Assembly (NCBI GenBank): GCA_029547025.1 | Contig: JAKPQA010000150.1 | Coordinates: 1 to 38,327, forward strand | Reading direction: 5' to 3' | From: Armatimonadota bacterium | GTDB lineage: Bacteria > Armatimonadota > Zipacnadia > UBA1398 > JAKPQA01 | Length of the DNA: 38,327 nt | Shown: positions 1-8,122 of the stretch, in pieces | Position numbering within the stretch: position 1 is the stretch's first letter | Layout of the letters: every line of letters begins with the position of its first letter | Notes under the pieces: model-generated | The model's database searches: none | What the model saw: only the letters and a program-made list of their open reading frames with translations | What the model was told of the DNA's origin: nothing | Made by a program: the position numbers and the translations under genes

Positions 1-51
1 AGGGCCCCACTGCCACAGACCCGGGCGCGGAGCGCCTCGCTAAGGGGCCCT
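1..51. terminator. Inverted repeat, possible terminator of an upstream gene
   Basis: AGGGCCCC at 1-8 is the exact reverse complement of GGGGCCCT at 44-51. Between them GGCGC (24-28) and GCGCC (32-36) form a smaller hairpin with a GGA loop. There is no run of T after either arm, so a canonical Rho-independent terminator is not shown. It could mark the end of a gene lying left of the window. Confidence 0.25.
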
Positions 52-114
52 GATTCGGGCTGCCGGGCGCCGACCCCTTCGCTGGGCCGTCGGCCCTGGC
101 TCGGCTTCGCTGGC

Positions 115-143
115 TTGGCACCGGCCCATCAGGTCACTATACT
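115..143 (+). promoter_or_regulatory. Sigma70-type promoter of the BadF/BcrA-type gene
   Basis: TTGGCA (115-120) and TATACT (138-143) are separated by exactly 17 bases, and each hexamer matches the vegetative consensus at five of six positions. Transcription would begin near base 150, leaving a leader of about 150 bases before the start codon at 302. This is the best promoter in the window. I see no recognised riboswitch in the leader, and the rest of 1-301 holds no convincing gene. Confidence 0.7.
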
Positions 144-301
144 TGCACTTCTGTTGGTGCGCGACCGCAACGGGCCTCTTGCGGCCCCGTGGGAGCCCGG
201 CACGCCTCGCACATGTTAACCCATAGCAACGCGCCCGAGGCCGCTCCGGAGCGCCAGCGGCGCGGTTGTCCGCATTCTCTGCCACTGGGGTAGGACCGCG
301 T

Positions 302-3300
302 ATGTCCGAAGGCAAGCTGTTCTTGGGTCTCGATGTGGGCTCAGTGAGTGTGGGCCTGGCCGTACTGGACGAGAACCGTCGTGTGATCACCCACCGGTAT
401 GTGCGCCACAAGGGGCAACCCGTCGGCGCCGCCGCCGCCATGCTCCGCGAGCTCACGGAACAGGTGGGCCGCGAGCGGATCGAGTTCATCGCCGTCACTG
501 GCACCGCCGGGCGCCTGGTCGGCGAGCCTCTGGACGCCACGGTGGTCAACGAGGTCATCGCCCAAGCCCTGGCTACCCGGCACCTCCACCCAGACGTCCG
601 CACCGTGATCGAGATCGGTGGCGAGGACTCCAAGCTGATCTTTCTCGCGGACCCCGAGAATGGATCGGCCGGGCTGGTTGCCGATTTCGCCATGAACACC
701 ATCTGCGCGGCGGGGACGGGTTCGTTCCTCGACCAGCAGGCTACGCGGTTGGGGCTGTCGATCGAGGAGTTCGGCCAGCTCGCCCTCGAATCCGAGTCGC
801 CCCCGCGCGTTGCGGGGCGCTGCAGTGTTTTCGCCAAGAGCGACATGATCCATTTGCAGCAGAAGGGGACTCCGACGAAGGACATCGTTGCCGGGCTCTG
901 CTTCGCGCTGGCGCGCAACTTCAAGAGCACGGTGGGCGCGGCCCGTGTCTTCCGGAAGCCGATCGGCTTTCAGGGGGGTGTGGCGGCCAACCCGGGCATT
1001 ATCCGGGCGCTGGAGTCGGTGCTCGATCTGGAACCGGGCGAACTCGTTGTCCCCGAGCTGTTTGGGGTGACCGGCGCCATCGGTGCCACACTGCAGGCCA
1101 TGCAGGAGACTTCGGTACGGCCGCGGTGGGCGGGGCTCGAGGAGCTGGAAGCCCGCGCCTCGGCCGGCGAGCATGGCGACAACCGCCTCAAGCCCCTCCG
1201 CATCGAGAAGTCGCGCATCTTGCGCACGGACGAGGTCTGCCGGCCCGAGGTGAGGGCGGGCGAGAGGATCCCCGCGTACCTTGGCGTCGACATTGGCTCC
1301 ATCAGCACCAATGTGGTGGTTATCGACGCCGAGGGTCGCGTTCTGAGCAAGCGCTATCTGATGACCGCGGGGCAGCCCATCGAGGCCGTGAGACAGGGGC
1401 TGCGAGAAGTGGGCGACGAGATTGGGCAGTTGGTCGAGATCAAGGGGGCCTGCACCACGGGTTCGGGGCGCTACCTGATTGCGGACCTCATTGGCGCAGA
1501 CGTGGTTCGGAACGAGATCACGGCTCAGGCGCGCGGCGCGGTGGCCATCGACCCCGAGGTGGACACGATCTTCGAGATTGGCGGTCAGGACTCCAAGTAC
1601 ATCAGTCTCGACAACGGGGCCATTGTCGACTTCGAGATGAACAAGGTCTGTGCCGCCGGCACGGGGTCGTTTCTCGAGGAGCAGGCGGAGAAGCTGGGCA
1701 TCTCGATCAAGGGCGAGTTTGGCGAGTTGGCCCTGAAGGCGCAGTCGCCCATCAATCTGGGCGAGCGGTGCACGGTGTTCATGGAGACGGAACTGGTCAA
1801 GCATCAGCAGGCCGGGGCCGACAAGGGTGACCTGGTGGCGGGGCTCAGCTACTCGATCGTCTACAACTACCTTAACCGGGTGGTTCAGGGCCGACCCGTG
1901 CGCGACCGCATCTTCTTCCAGGGCGGAACGGCGGCCAACCAGGGGGTGGTGGCCGCCTTCGAGATGGTGACCGGCAAACCCATCACGGTCCCGCCACACC
2001 ATGAGGTGACGGGTGCTATCGGTTGTGCCATGATCGCGCGCGAGGAGCACCCCGACGGGCCCAGCCGCTTCAAGGGTTTTGACACCATGAGCGCGCTGTC
2101 GTACGACATCCGCTCATTCGAATGCCACGATTGCCCCAACCGGTGCGAGATCAACCGGGTGACGGTCGAGGGCGAGAAGCCGCTCTTCTACGGGAGCCGG
2201 TGCGAGAAGTTCGATGTCGACCGCAAGTCGCGCCGTGGTGACCATCTGCCGGACCTCTTCGAGGAGCGCTCGGAGCTCCTGTTGGCCAGCCACTCCTCTT
2301 CGGGTGCCGTTCGGCCCGGGGCGCCGCGGGTGGGCGTGCCACGTTCGCTGCTGTTCCACGACCTGTACCCGCTCTGGCACGCGGTACTGGCCGAGCTTGG
2401 CTGCGAGATCGTTCTCTCCGAGCCGACCAACAAGAAGATCATTCACGCCGGAGCCGAGCAGTCGGTTGCCGAGACGTGCTTCCCGGTGAAGGTCGCGCTG
2501 GGTCACGTGCTCGATTTGCTGGAGAAGGACATCGACTTCATATTCCTCCCCAGCATCGTGAACCTGCCCAAGCACGATCCGCGCGCCACGGACAGCTTCG
2601 TGTGCCCGTATGTTCAGAGCTTCTGCTACACGGTGAAGTCGGCCGCGCCCATTGAGGCTCGGGGCGTGAAGATCCTGCAGCCCGTGTGGTATCTGCAGAT
2701 CGGCGAGCGCCAGGTTCTTCCCGAGATCGAGAAGATGGCTCGGGTGCTGGGAGCCCGGCCGGGCGATGCCAAGCGTGCTTTGGCAGCGGGCGAGGCGGCA
2801 CTGGCGCGTTTCCAGCAGGCGTGCAAGCGCCGAGGCAAGGAGGTCCTGGACGGGATTGCCGCCGGCGAGCGCGCCATCGCCGTGGTGAGCCGTTCGTATA
2901 ACGGGTGCGATCTGGGCGCGAACCTCGAGATCCCCCGCAAGCTACGGAACATGGGCATCCTGCCGATCCCCATGGATTTCCTGCCGCTCGACGAGGTGGA
3001 GCTGCCTGAGGAATGGCAGAACATGTACTGGCGGTACGGGCAGCGCATCCTGTGTGCCGCGGAGATCGTGGCCAGCGATGACCGGCTGTTCCCGCTGTAC
3101 ATCACCAACTTCGGGTGTGGCCCCGACAGCTTCATTCACAAGTTTTTCCGCGAGCGGCTGGGTGGCAAGCCCTGCTTGATGATTGAGGTAGACGAGCACA
3201 GCGCGGACGCCGGGATGATCACCCGTTGCGAGGCCTTCCTCGAGAGCATTCGGAACTCGGACGGGCGCGTCGGGCAGGGGAGACGGTTCATACCGGTCAA

Positions 3301-4513
3301 CATCCGGCGTGGCGAGAAGCGGACGGTCCTTGTCCCCAACATGAGCCCGCATGCCTTCGCCCTGGCGGCAGCCATGACGGCGGCTGGCATGCCCGCCCAG
3401 GTGTTGCCGGAGCCCGACGAGGAGACTCTGTATTGGGGCCGGCAGTTTACCACGGGCAAGGAGTGTTTTCCTTGCATTGTCACAACGGGTGACATGGTGA
3501 AGTTCACCCAGCGGCCTGACTTCGACCGCGACCGCTACGCGTTCTTCATGGGCGGTTCGGGCGGCCCATGCCGCTTCGGCCAGTACAATGCCCTCCAGCG
3601 CATGGTGCTCGATCAGCTCGGGTATACCGATGTACCCATCTTCGCGCCCAACCAGGCATCGAGTTTCTACAACGACATGGGCATCGTGGGAGGCCAGTTC
3701 CTGCGGGACGCGTGGCGCGGTATCGTCGCGGCCGACGTGCTCCAGAAGGCGCTGCGCGAGACACGGCCCTATGAGGTTAATGCCGGCGAGACCGATCGGG
3801 TGCACAGTGAGTGCCTGGCGGACCTGTGCGAGACGATCGAGCAGCGGGGCGACCTGGTCGCCTCGATGCAACGCGCCCGCCAGCGGTTCGACACCATTGC
3901 CAAGCGGCGCGATGAGTCCAGGCCCGTCATCGGGCTCGTGGGCGAGTTCTACGTGCGCGAGAGCGCTTTTAGCAACCAGGACGTTGTGGCCAAGATCGAA
4001 GCACTCGGCGGTGAGGTGTGGAGCGCCCCCGTCTACGAATGGTTCCTCTACCGGAACTGGCGTCGCGGCATGCGGGCGGCTCTGGCCCGGGACCGCAAGC
4101 TCTGGCTGAAGAACAAGGCCAAGGACTACGTGCAGAAGCGGGACGAGCATGCATTGGTCGAGCCCTTCGCCGGCTACTTGCGGAATGCCCACGAGCCCCG
4201 TACCGAGGCCGTTCTCGACCTGGCCGCCCCCTACGTCCATTCGAGTTTCGAGGGCGAAGCGATCCTGACCGTCGGGAAGGCCCTCGACTTCGTGGCCAAG
4301 GGCCTGTCGGGGATCGTCTCGGCCATGCCCTTCACGTGCCTGCCGGGAACCGTGTCGCACGCCATCATGAAGCGATGCCGTGAGGAGAACGATGGTTTCC
4401 CGTTCCTGAACATGGTCTACGACGGATTCGAGCAGGCCACCAGTGCCACCCGCCTTGAGGCGTTCATGCACCAGGCGAAAGAGTACCACAGGGCCAAGAT
4501 GGCGGCGGTGTAG
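302..4513 (+). CDS. Fused BadF/BcrA-type acyl-CoA dehydratase activase / 2-hydroxyacyl-CoA dehydratase-like protein
   Basis: Protein of 1403 residues. It carries two tandem ASKHA-fold activase domains: LGLDVGSVSVGLAV near residue 8 and LGVDIGSISTNVVV near 327. Each has the cysteine pair that in HgdC-type activases holds the [4Fe-4S] cluster at a dimer interface: C135 (CAAGTGSFL) and C174 (GRCSVF), then C450 (CAAGTGSFL) and C490 (ERCTVF). A cysteine cluster (CHDCPNRC, then GSRC) near residue 615 leads into a DUF2229-like and HgdB-like C-terminal half. Known relatives use ATP hydrolysis to inject one electron into a radical dehydratase; the substrate of these giant fused forms is unknown to me. 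The ATG at 302 is preferred over one at 266 because homology starts there and a GGGGTAGGA-like site precedes it. It has its own promoter and stands before the arg genes. Confidence 0.9.
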   Translation: MSEGKLFLGLDVGSVSVGLAVLDENRRVITHRYVRHKGQPVGAAAAMLRELTEQVGRERIEFIAVTGTAGRLVGEPLDATVVNEVIAQALATRHLHPDVRTVIEIGGEDSKLIFLADPENGSAGLVADFAMNTICAAGTGSFLDQQATRLGLSIEEFGQLALESESPPRVAGRCSVFAKSDMIHLQQKGTPTKDIVAGLCFALARNFKSTVGAARVFRKPIGFQGGVAANPGIIRALESVLDLEPGELVVPELFGVTGAIGATLQAMQETSVRPRWAGLEELEARASAGEHGDNRLKPLRIEKSRILRTDEVCRPEVRAGERIPAYLGVDIGSISTNVVVIDAEGRVLSKRYLMTAGQPIEAVRQGLREVGDEIGQLVEIKGACTTGSGRYLIADLIGADVVRNEITAQARGAVAIDPEVDTIFEIGGQDSKYISLDNGAIVDFEMNKVCAAGTGSFLEEQAEKLGISIKGEFGELALKAQSPINLGERCTVFMETELVKHQQAGADKGDLVAGLSYSIVYNYLNRVVQGRPVRDRIFFQGGTAANQGVVAAFEMVTGKPITVPPHHEVTGAIGCAMIAREEHPDGPSRFKGFDTMSALSYDIRSFECHDCPNRCEINRVTVEGEKPLFYGSRCEKFDVDRKSRRGDHLPDLFEERSELLLASHSSSGAVRPGAPRVGVPRSLLFHDLYPLWHAVLAELGCEIVLSEPTNKKIIHAGAEQSVAETCFPVKVALGHVLDLLEKDIDFIFLPSIVNLPKHDPRATDSFVCPYVQSFCYTVKSAAPIEARGVKILQPVWYLQIGERQVLPEIEKMARVLGARPGDAKRALAAGEAALARFQQACKRRGKEVLDGIAAGERAIAVVSRSYNGCDLGANLEIPRKLRNMGILPIPMDFLPLDEVELPEEWQNMYWRYGQRILCAAEIVASDDRLFPLYITNFGCGPDSFIHKFFRERLGGKPCLMIEVDEHSADAGMITRCEAFLESIRNSDGRVGQGRRFIPVNIRRGEKRTVLVPNMSPHAFALAAAMTAAGMPAQVLPEPDEETLYWGRQFTTGKECFPCIVTTGDMVKFTQRPDFDRDRYAFFMGGSGGPCRFGQYNALQRMVLDQLGYTDVPIFAPNQASSFYNDMGIVGGQFLRDAWRGIVAADVLQKALRETRPYEVNAGETDRVHSECLADLCETIEQRGDLVASMQRARQRFDTIAKRRDESRPVIGLVGEFYVRESAFSNQDVVAKIEALGGEVWSAPVYEWFLYRNWRRGMRAALARDRKLWLKNKAKDYVQKRDEHALVEPFAGYLRNAHEPRTEAVLDLAAPYVHSSFEGEAILTVGKALDFVAKGLSGIVSAMPFTCLPGTVSHAIMKRCREENDGFPFLNMVYDGFEQATSATRLEAFMHQAKEYHRAKMAAV

Positions 4514-4563
4514 CCGGAGCGTCAGGCCAGGCGGGGTTTGGCGAACGACCCGTCCTGATCCGG
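4514..4563 (+). terminator. Hairpin after the activase gene
   Basis: Directly after the stop codon, CCGGA (4514-4518) pairs with TCCGG (4559-4563) and TCAGG (4522-4526) pairs with CCTGA (4554-4558); an inner GGGT/ACCC pair is also possible. No T tail follows, so it may be a transcript-end stabiliser or a weak or Rho-dependent terminator between this gene and argJ. Confidence 0.3.
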
Positions 4564-4609
4564 CACATGGCGACATCAGCGCGCCCCACAACACAGGAGG
4601 CTTCGCCCC

Positions 4610-5815
4610 ATGGACTTGGTAGCCGGCGGTGTGTGTGCGGCGACAGGGTTTCTGGCCGCTGGAGCCCGGGCGGGAATCAAGGCTGAGGGGCTGGACGTGG
4701 CTCTGATCGGGTCCGAGCGGCCCTGCGCGGCTGCCGGTGTCTTCACCCGGAATGCGTTCATCAGCCCGTGCGCGCGGATATCCAGAGATCGCGTGCGCGC
4801 TGGCCTGCCGGTTCGCGGGGTTTTCGCCAACAGCGGTTGCGCCAATGCCTGTACCGGTCCGGCCGGCGAGGCCGACATCATCGCCATCATGGAGAGGACC
4901 GCCCGGGCCCTGGGTGAGCGTCTGCCCGGTGTGGATGGCACCGTTCTGGCTTGCCAGACCGGTGTCATCGGCAGACGCCTCACGCCGGACCGAGTCGAGG
5001 ACGCCATCGACGCCGCGGCCTCAGGCCTCAGCCGGGCGGGGGCGGCCGACGCGGCCCGGGCCATCATGACCACCGACACGCGGCCCAAGGAGTGTGCCGT
5101 CGAGTTCACGGTGGGGGACCGCACGGTTCGAGTGGGTGGCATGGCCAAGGGTGCGGGGATGATCGCCCCCAACATGGGCACCATGCATGCCTTCATCACG
5201 ACGGATATCGCCGTGGAGGCGAGGGCTCTGCAGGCCGCGCTGGCCGCCGCGGCTGATGAGACGTTTAACTGCATTACGGTCGACGGCGACACCAGCACGA
5301 GCGATGCCGTGCTGTTGCTGGCGAACGGCGCCTCGGGCGTGGCACTCGATGGGACCAGCCGCCCCGCGTTCACGGAGGCGCTGCGGGTTGTCTGCCAGGA
5401 GCTGAGTCAGGCCATCGTCCGCGATGGCGAGGGGGCGACCAAGCTCGTCGAGATCCGCATCGAGGGGGCCCGCACCAGCGAGGACGCTCGCCGCGCGGCG
5501 CGCACCATCGCCGAGTCGCTGCTCACCAAGACGGCCATGTTCGGCGGCGATCCGAACTGGGGTCGCATCCTCGCGGCTCTGGGGCGCTCGGGGGCGGAGG
5601 TCGACCCGAACCGCGTGGTGCTCGATCTCGGGGGCCTGGTGCTGTTCCGCAACGGCGCGGCCGAATCGTATGACCTGAAGTCGGCCGAGCGGGCTGTGGC
5701 GGGCCCCGAGGTCGCTGTCCACCTCGATCTGGGCCTCGGCGCGGGCAGGGCGACGATGTGGACATGCGACCTGAGCTATGACTATGTGCGCATTAATGCC
5801 GAGTATCACACCTAG
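4610..5815 (+). CDS. argJ: Bifunctional ornithine acetyltransferase / N-acetylglutamate synthase ArgJ
   Basis: 401 residues, the usual ArgJ length. The enzyme transfers the acetyl group from N-acetylornithine to glutamate, recycling it in arginine synthesis, and in many species also uses acetyl-CoA. The family is made as a precursor that cleaves itself before a threonine. Here that site reads NMGTMH with T191, where most relatives have NMATML, so glycine replaces alanine before the scissile bond. The oxyanion-hole region reads CQTGVIG, where STGVIG is usual. GGDPNWGRI and the C-terminal YVRINAEYHT match the family. A strong AGGAGG lies ten bases before the ATG. It is followed by argB and argD in the same direction. 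Confidence 0.93.
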   Translation: MDLVAGGVCAATGFLAAGARAGIKAEGLDVALIGSERPCAAAGVFTRNAFISPCARISRDRVRAGLPVRGVFANSGCANACTGPAGEADIIAIMERTARALGERLPGVDGTVLACQTGVIGRRLTPDRVEDAIDAAASGLSRAGAADAARAIMTTDTRPKECAVEFTVGDRTVRVGGMAKGAGMIAPNMGTMHAFITTDIAVEARALQAALAAAADETFNCITVDGDTSTSDAVLLLANGASGVALDGTSRPAFTEALRVVCQELSQAIVRDGEGATKLVEIRIEGARTSEDARRAARTIAESLLTKTAMFGGDPNWGRILAALGRSGAEVDPNRVVLDLGGLVLFRNGAAESYDLKSAERAVAGPEVAVHLDLGLGAGRATMWTCDLSYDYVRINAEYHT

Positions 5816-5888
5816 CATGACGGCGGGGGGATCGGCCCCGAGGGAGGCGCGAACCATCAACACGGAGACCCACGAGGAGATCATCGCC

Positions 5889-6770
5889 ATGGACGAACTC
5901 GCGGTTCGCGCCCGTACGCTAAGTGAGGCTCTGCCCTACATCCGGGAGTTCTCGGGCGGCACCTTCGTGGTGAAGTATGGCGGCAGCGCCATGGCCAGCG
6001 CGTCTCTCTCCCAGGCGGTCATGGCCGATGTGGTTCTGCTGCGCCTCGTGGGGGTCCGCGTGGTGCTCGTTCACGGGGGCGGGCCCCAGGTGTCGGACCT
6101 GATGCGCCGGCTCGGGAAGGAACCCACCTTCGTTCGCGGCCAGCGCGTCACCGACGCCGAGACCATGGAGATTGCGGAGATGGTCCTGGCCGGCAAGATC
6201 AACAAGGACATTGCGGCCAAGATCCAGATGGCCGGCGGCCAGGCCGTGGGGCTCAGCGGACGCGATGCCGGTCTGATCCAGGCCCGGCGCCGGGTGATGG
6301 ACTCGCCGGAGGGGCCTGTCGATCTGGGCTTCGTGGGCCAGATCGAGTCCATCAACGCCGGTCTGCTGAGCTCGCTGACGGAGGATGGCTTCATCCCCGT
6401 GGTCTGCTCCATTGCCGGCGGCGCGGACGGCGAGTGCTATAACATCAACGCCGACCATGCCGCCGGCCGGATCGCGGCCGCCCTTCACGCTGAGAAGTTG
6501 CTCTCGCTCACCGATGTCCGCGGGCTTCTGCGCGATCGCAGCGACCCTGCCTCGCTCATCGCCCGGCTCACCGTATCCGAGGCCGAGGCGCTCGTGCGCG
6601 AGGGCCAGGTCGAGGGTGGGATGGTGCCGAAGCTCGAGTCTTGTGTCGACGCGGTGAAAGCCGGGACCGCCAAAGCCCATATTGTGGATGGGAGAATCGA
6701 GCACGCTCTGCTGATGGAAGTGTTTACCGATGCCGGTATCGGTACCATGGTCGTCCCCGACGGCCCGTAG
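5889..6770 (+). CDS. argB: Acetylglutamate kinase ArgB
   Basis: 293 residues. It phosphorylates N-acetylglutamate, the second step of arginine synthesis. The amino acid kinase fold is shown by FVVKYGGSAM (phosphate-binding lysine), VHGGGPQV, the AGKINKDIAAKI segment, and the EGGMVPKLESC motif near the C-terminus with the catalytic lysine. GIGTMVV ends the protein, as is typical. The frame is open further upstream, but the ATG at 5889 fits the family start (helix, then TFVVKYGG) and has GAGGAG about ten bases before it. The family is often inhibited by arginine; I did not establish whether this one has the N-terminal helix linked to that control. It lies 73 bases after argJ. Confidence 0.94.
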   Translation: MDELAVRARTLSEALPYIREFSGGTFVVKYGGSAMASASLSQAVMADVVLLRLVGVRVVLVHGGGPQVSDLMRRLGKEPTFVRGQRVTDAETMEIAEMVLAGKINKDIAAKIQMAGGQAVGLSGRDAGLIQARRRVMDSPEGPVDLGFVGQIESINAGLLSSLTEDGFIPVVCSIAGGADGECYNINADHAAGRIAAALHAEKLLSLTDVRGLLRDRSDPASLIARLTVSEAEALVREGQVEGGMVPKLESCVDAVKAGTAKAHIVDGRIEHALLMEVFTDAGIGTMVVPDGP

Positions 6771-6890
6771 CCTCCGCGCCGCCTGGATGGCAGCACCCTC
6801 ACGCCGCGACCGGGCGAGGTGGCCCTGACCGCTGCCCGGCACCCGCAGGTATTCCACGCACGCCGACACGCACATGAAGGGCGACACACC

Positions 6891-8084
6891 ATGACGATGG
6901 ACTCTCTGCTCCAGCAGCTCCAGACCTATGTGATCCCCACTCCCGGCCGCGCGCCCATCGCGTTTGTGAGAGGCGAGGGCATGAAGCTGTGGGATGTGGA
7001 GGGCCGCTGCTACACCGACTTCCTGGCCGGCATTGCGGTGTGTGGCCTTGGCCACTGCCATCCCAAGGTCGTCGAGGCCATCCAGAAGCAGGCCGCGACG
7101 CTCATGCACACGTCGAACCTGTACATCATCCCGCCTCAGATGGAGCTCGCCGAGCGGCTGGCCGGCACGTGTGACCTCAAGCGATCGTTCTTCGCGAACA
7201 GCGGCGCCGAGGCCAACGAAGCGGCCATCAAGATCGCCCGCAAGTACGGCCGGACGCACGGCGGCGAGAGCAAGACCCGCATCATCGCGGCCCACAACTC
7301 CTTCCATGGCCGTACCACCGGTGCCCTGGCGGCCACGGGCCAGCCCAAATACCAGTCAGCCTTCGAGCCCCTGATCCCCGGCTTCACGTTCGTCGACTAC
7401 GCCGATGCCGCCGCCGTTGCGCGCGCGATGGACGACACCGTCTGCGCCGTGCTCGTCGAGCCCATCCAGGGGGAGAGCGGCGTGCGCGTGCCGCCCGACG
7501 GCTACCTCACCGAGCTTCGCAAGCTCTGCGACCGGTACGACGCGCTGCTCATGCTGGACGAGGTTCAGACGGGCTTGGGCCGCACCGGCTACTGGTACGG
7601 GTACATGCACGATGGCGCCATCCCCGACGTGATGACCCTGGCCAAGTCGCTGGGCGGCGGGTTCCCCATCGGAGCCGCCCTGGTGAACGACCGCGCCAAC
7701 GTGCTCGTGGCCGGCGACCATGCCTCGACCTTCGGCGGCAACCACCTGGCCTGCGCCGCCGCCAATGCCGCGCTGCAAGCCATCGCTGAGGAAGGCATGG
7801 TCGAGAACTCGCGTCAGGTCGGCGCGTATGCTCTCGAGCAGTTCCGTGGCCTCGCCGCGAAGCATGGACAGATCCGCGACGTCCGCGGCCGCGGTCTCAT
7901 GCTTGGCATAGAGGTCTCCGACGAGTCGGCGCAGGATCTGAACAAGGGGCTGTTCGCCCGAGGCTACATCGCCAACGCGATCGGCACGGCCGTGCTGCGC
8001 ATCCTCCCGCCGCTGACGGTCAACCGCGAGGATGTCGACGGCTTCGTCTCGGCGCTGGACGACTGCTTGTCGGCGCCACGGTAG
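6891..8084 (+). CDS. argD: Acetylornithine aminotransferase ArgD
   Basis: 397 residues, class III pyridoxal-phosphate aminotransferase. It interconverts N-acetylglutamate semialdehyde and N-acetylornithine. Visible marks are the SGAEANEAAIKIARKYG segment, SFHGRT, the LLMLDEVQTGLGRTG cofactor region, and the PLP lysine K252 in LAKSLGGGFPIGA. The C-terminal RILPPLTV motif is also present. ATG at 6891 is chosen because the earlier in-frame ATG (6819) adds a non-homologous extension; GAAGGG is a modest ribosome site. Members of this family may also act on succinyl-diaminopimelate. With argJ and argB it covers the acetylated part of the pathway except argC, which is not in this window. Confidence 0.92.
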   Translation: MTMDSLLQQLQTYVIPTPGRAPIAFVRGEGMKLWDVEGRCYTDFLAGIAVCGLGHCHPKVVEAIQKQAATLMHTSNLYIIPPQMELAERLAGTCDLKRSFFANSGAEANEAAIKIARKYGRTHGGESKTRIIAAHNSFHGRTTGALAATGQPKYQSAFEPLIPGFTFVDYADAAAVARAMDDTVCAVLVEPIQGESGVRVPPDGYLTELRKLCDRYDALLMLDEVQTGLGRTGYWYGYMHDGAIPDVMTLAKSLGGGFPIGAALVNDRANVLVAGDHASTFGGNHLACAAANAALQAIAEEGMVENSRQVGAYALEQFRGLAAKHGQIRDVRGRGLMLGIEVSDESAQDLNKGLFARGYIANAIGTAVLRILPPLTVNREDVDGFVSALDDCLSAPR

Positions 8085-8122
8085 CGGGGGCGGGTCGAGC
8101 CACAGGAAGGGATGGTCGCACC

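Noticed and set aside
341-2050. Long open frame on the minus strand opposite the activase gene
   Set aside because: It mirrors the GC-rich third-codon pattern of the plus-strand gene, has no recognisable domain and no ribosome site. The same applies to long antisense frames at 2942-4594, 5919-7307, 8357-9859, 10529-11914 and 27069-28652.
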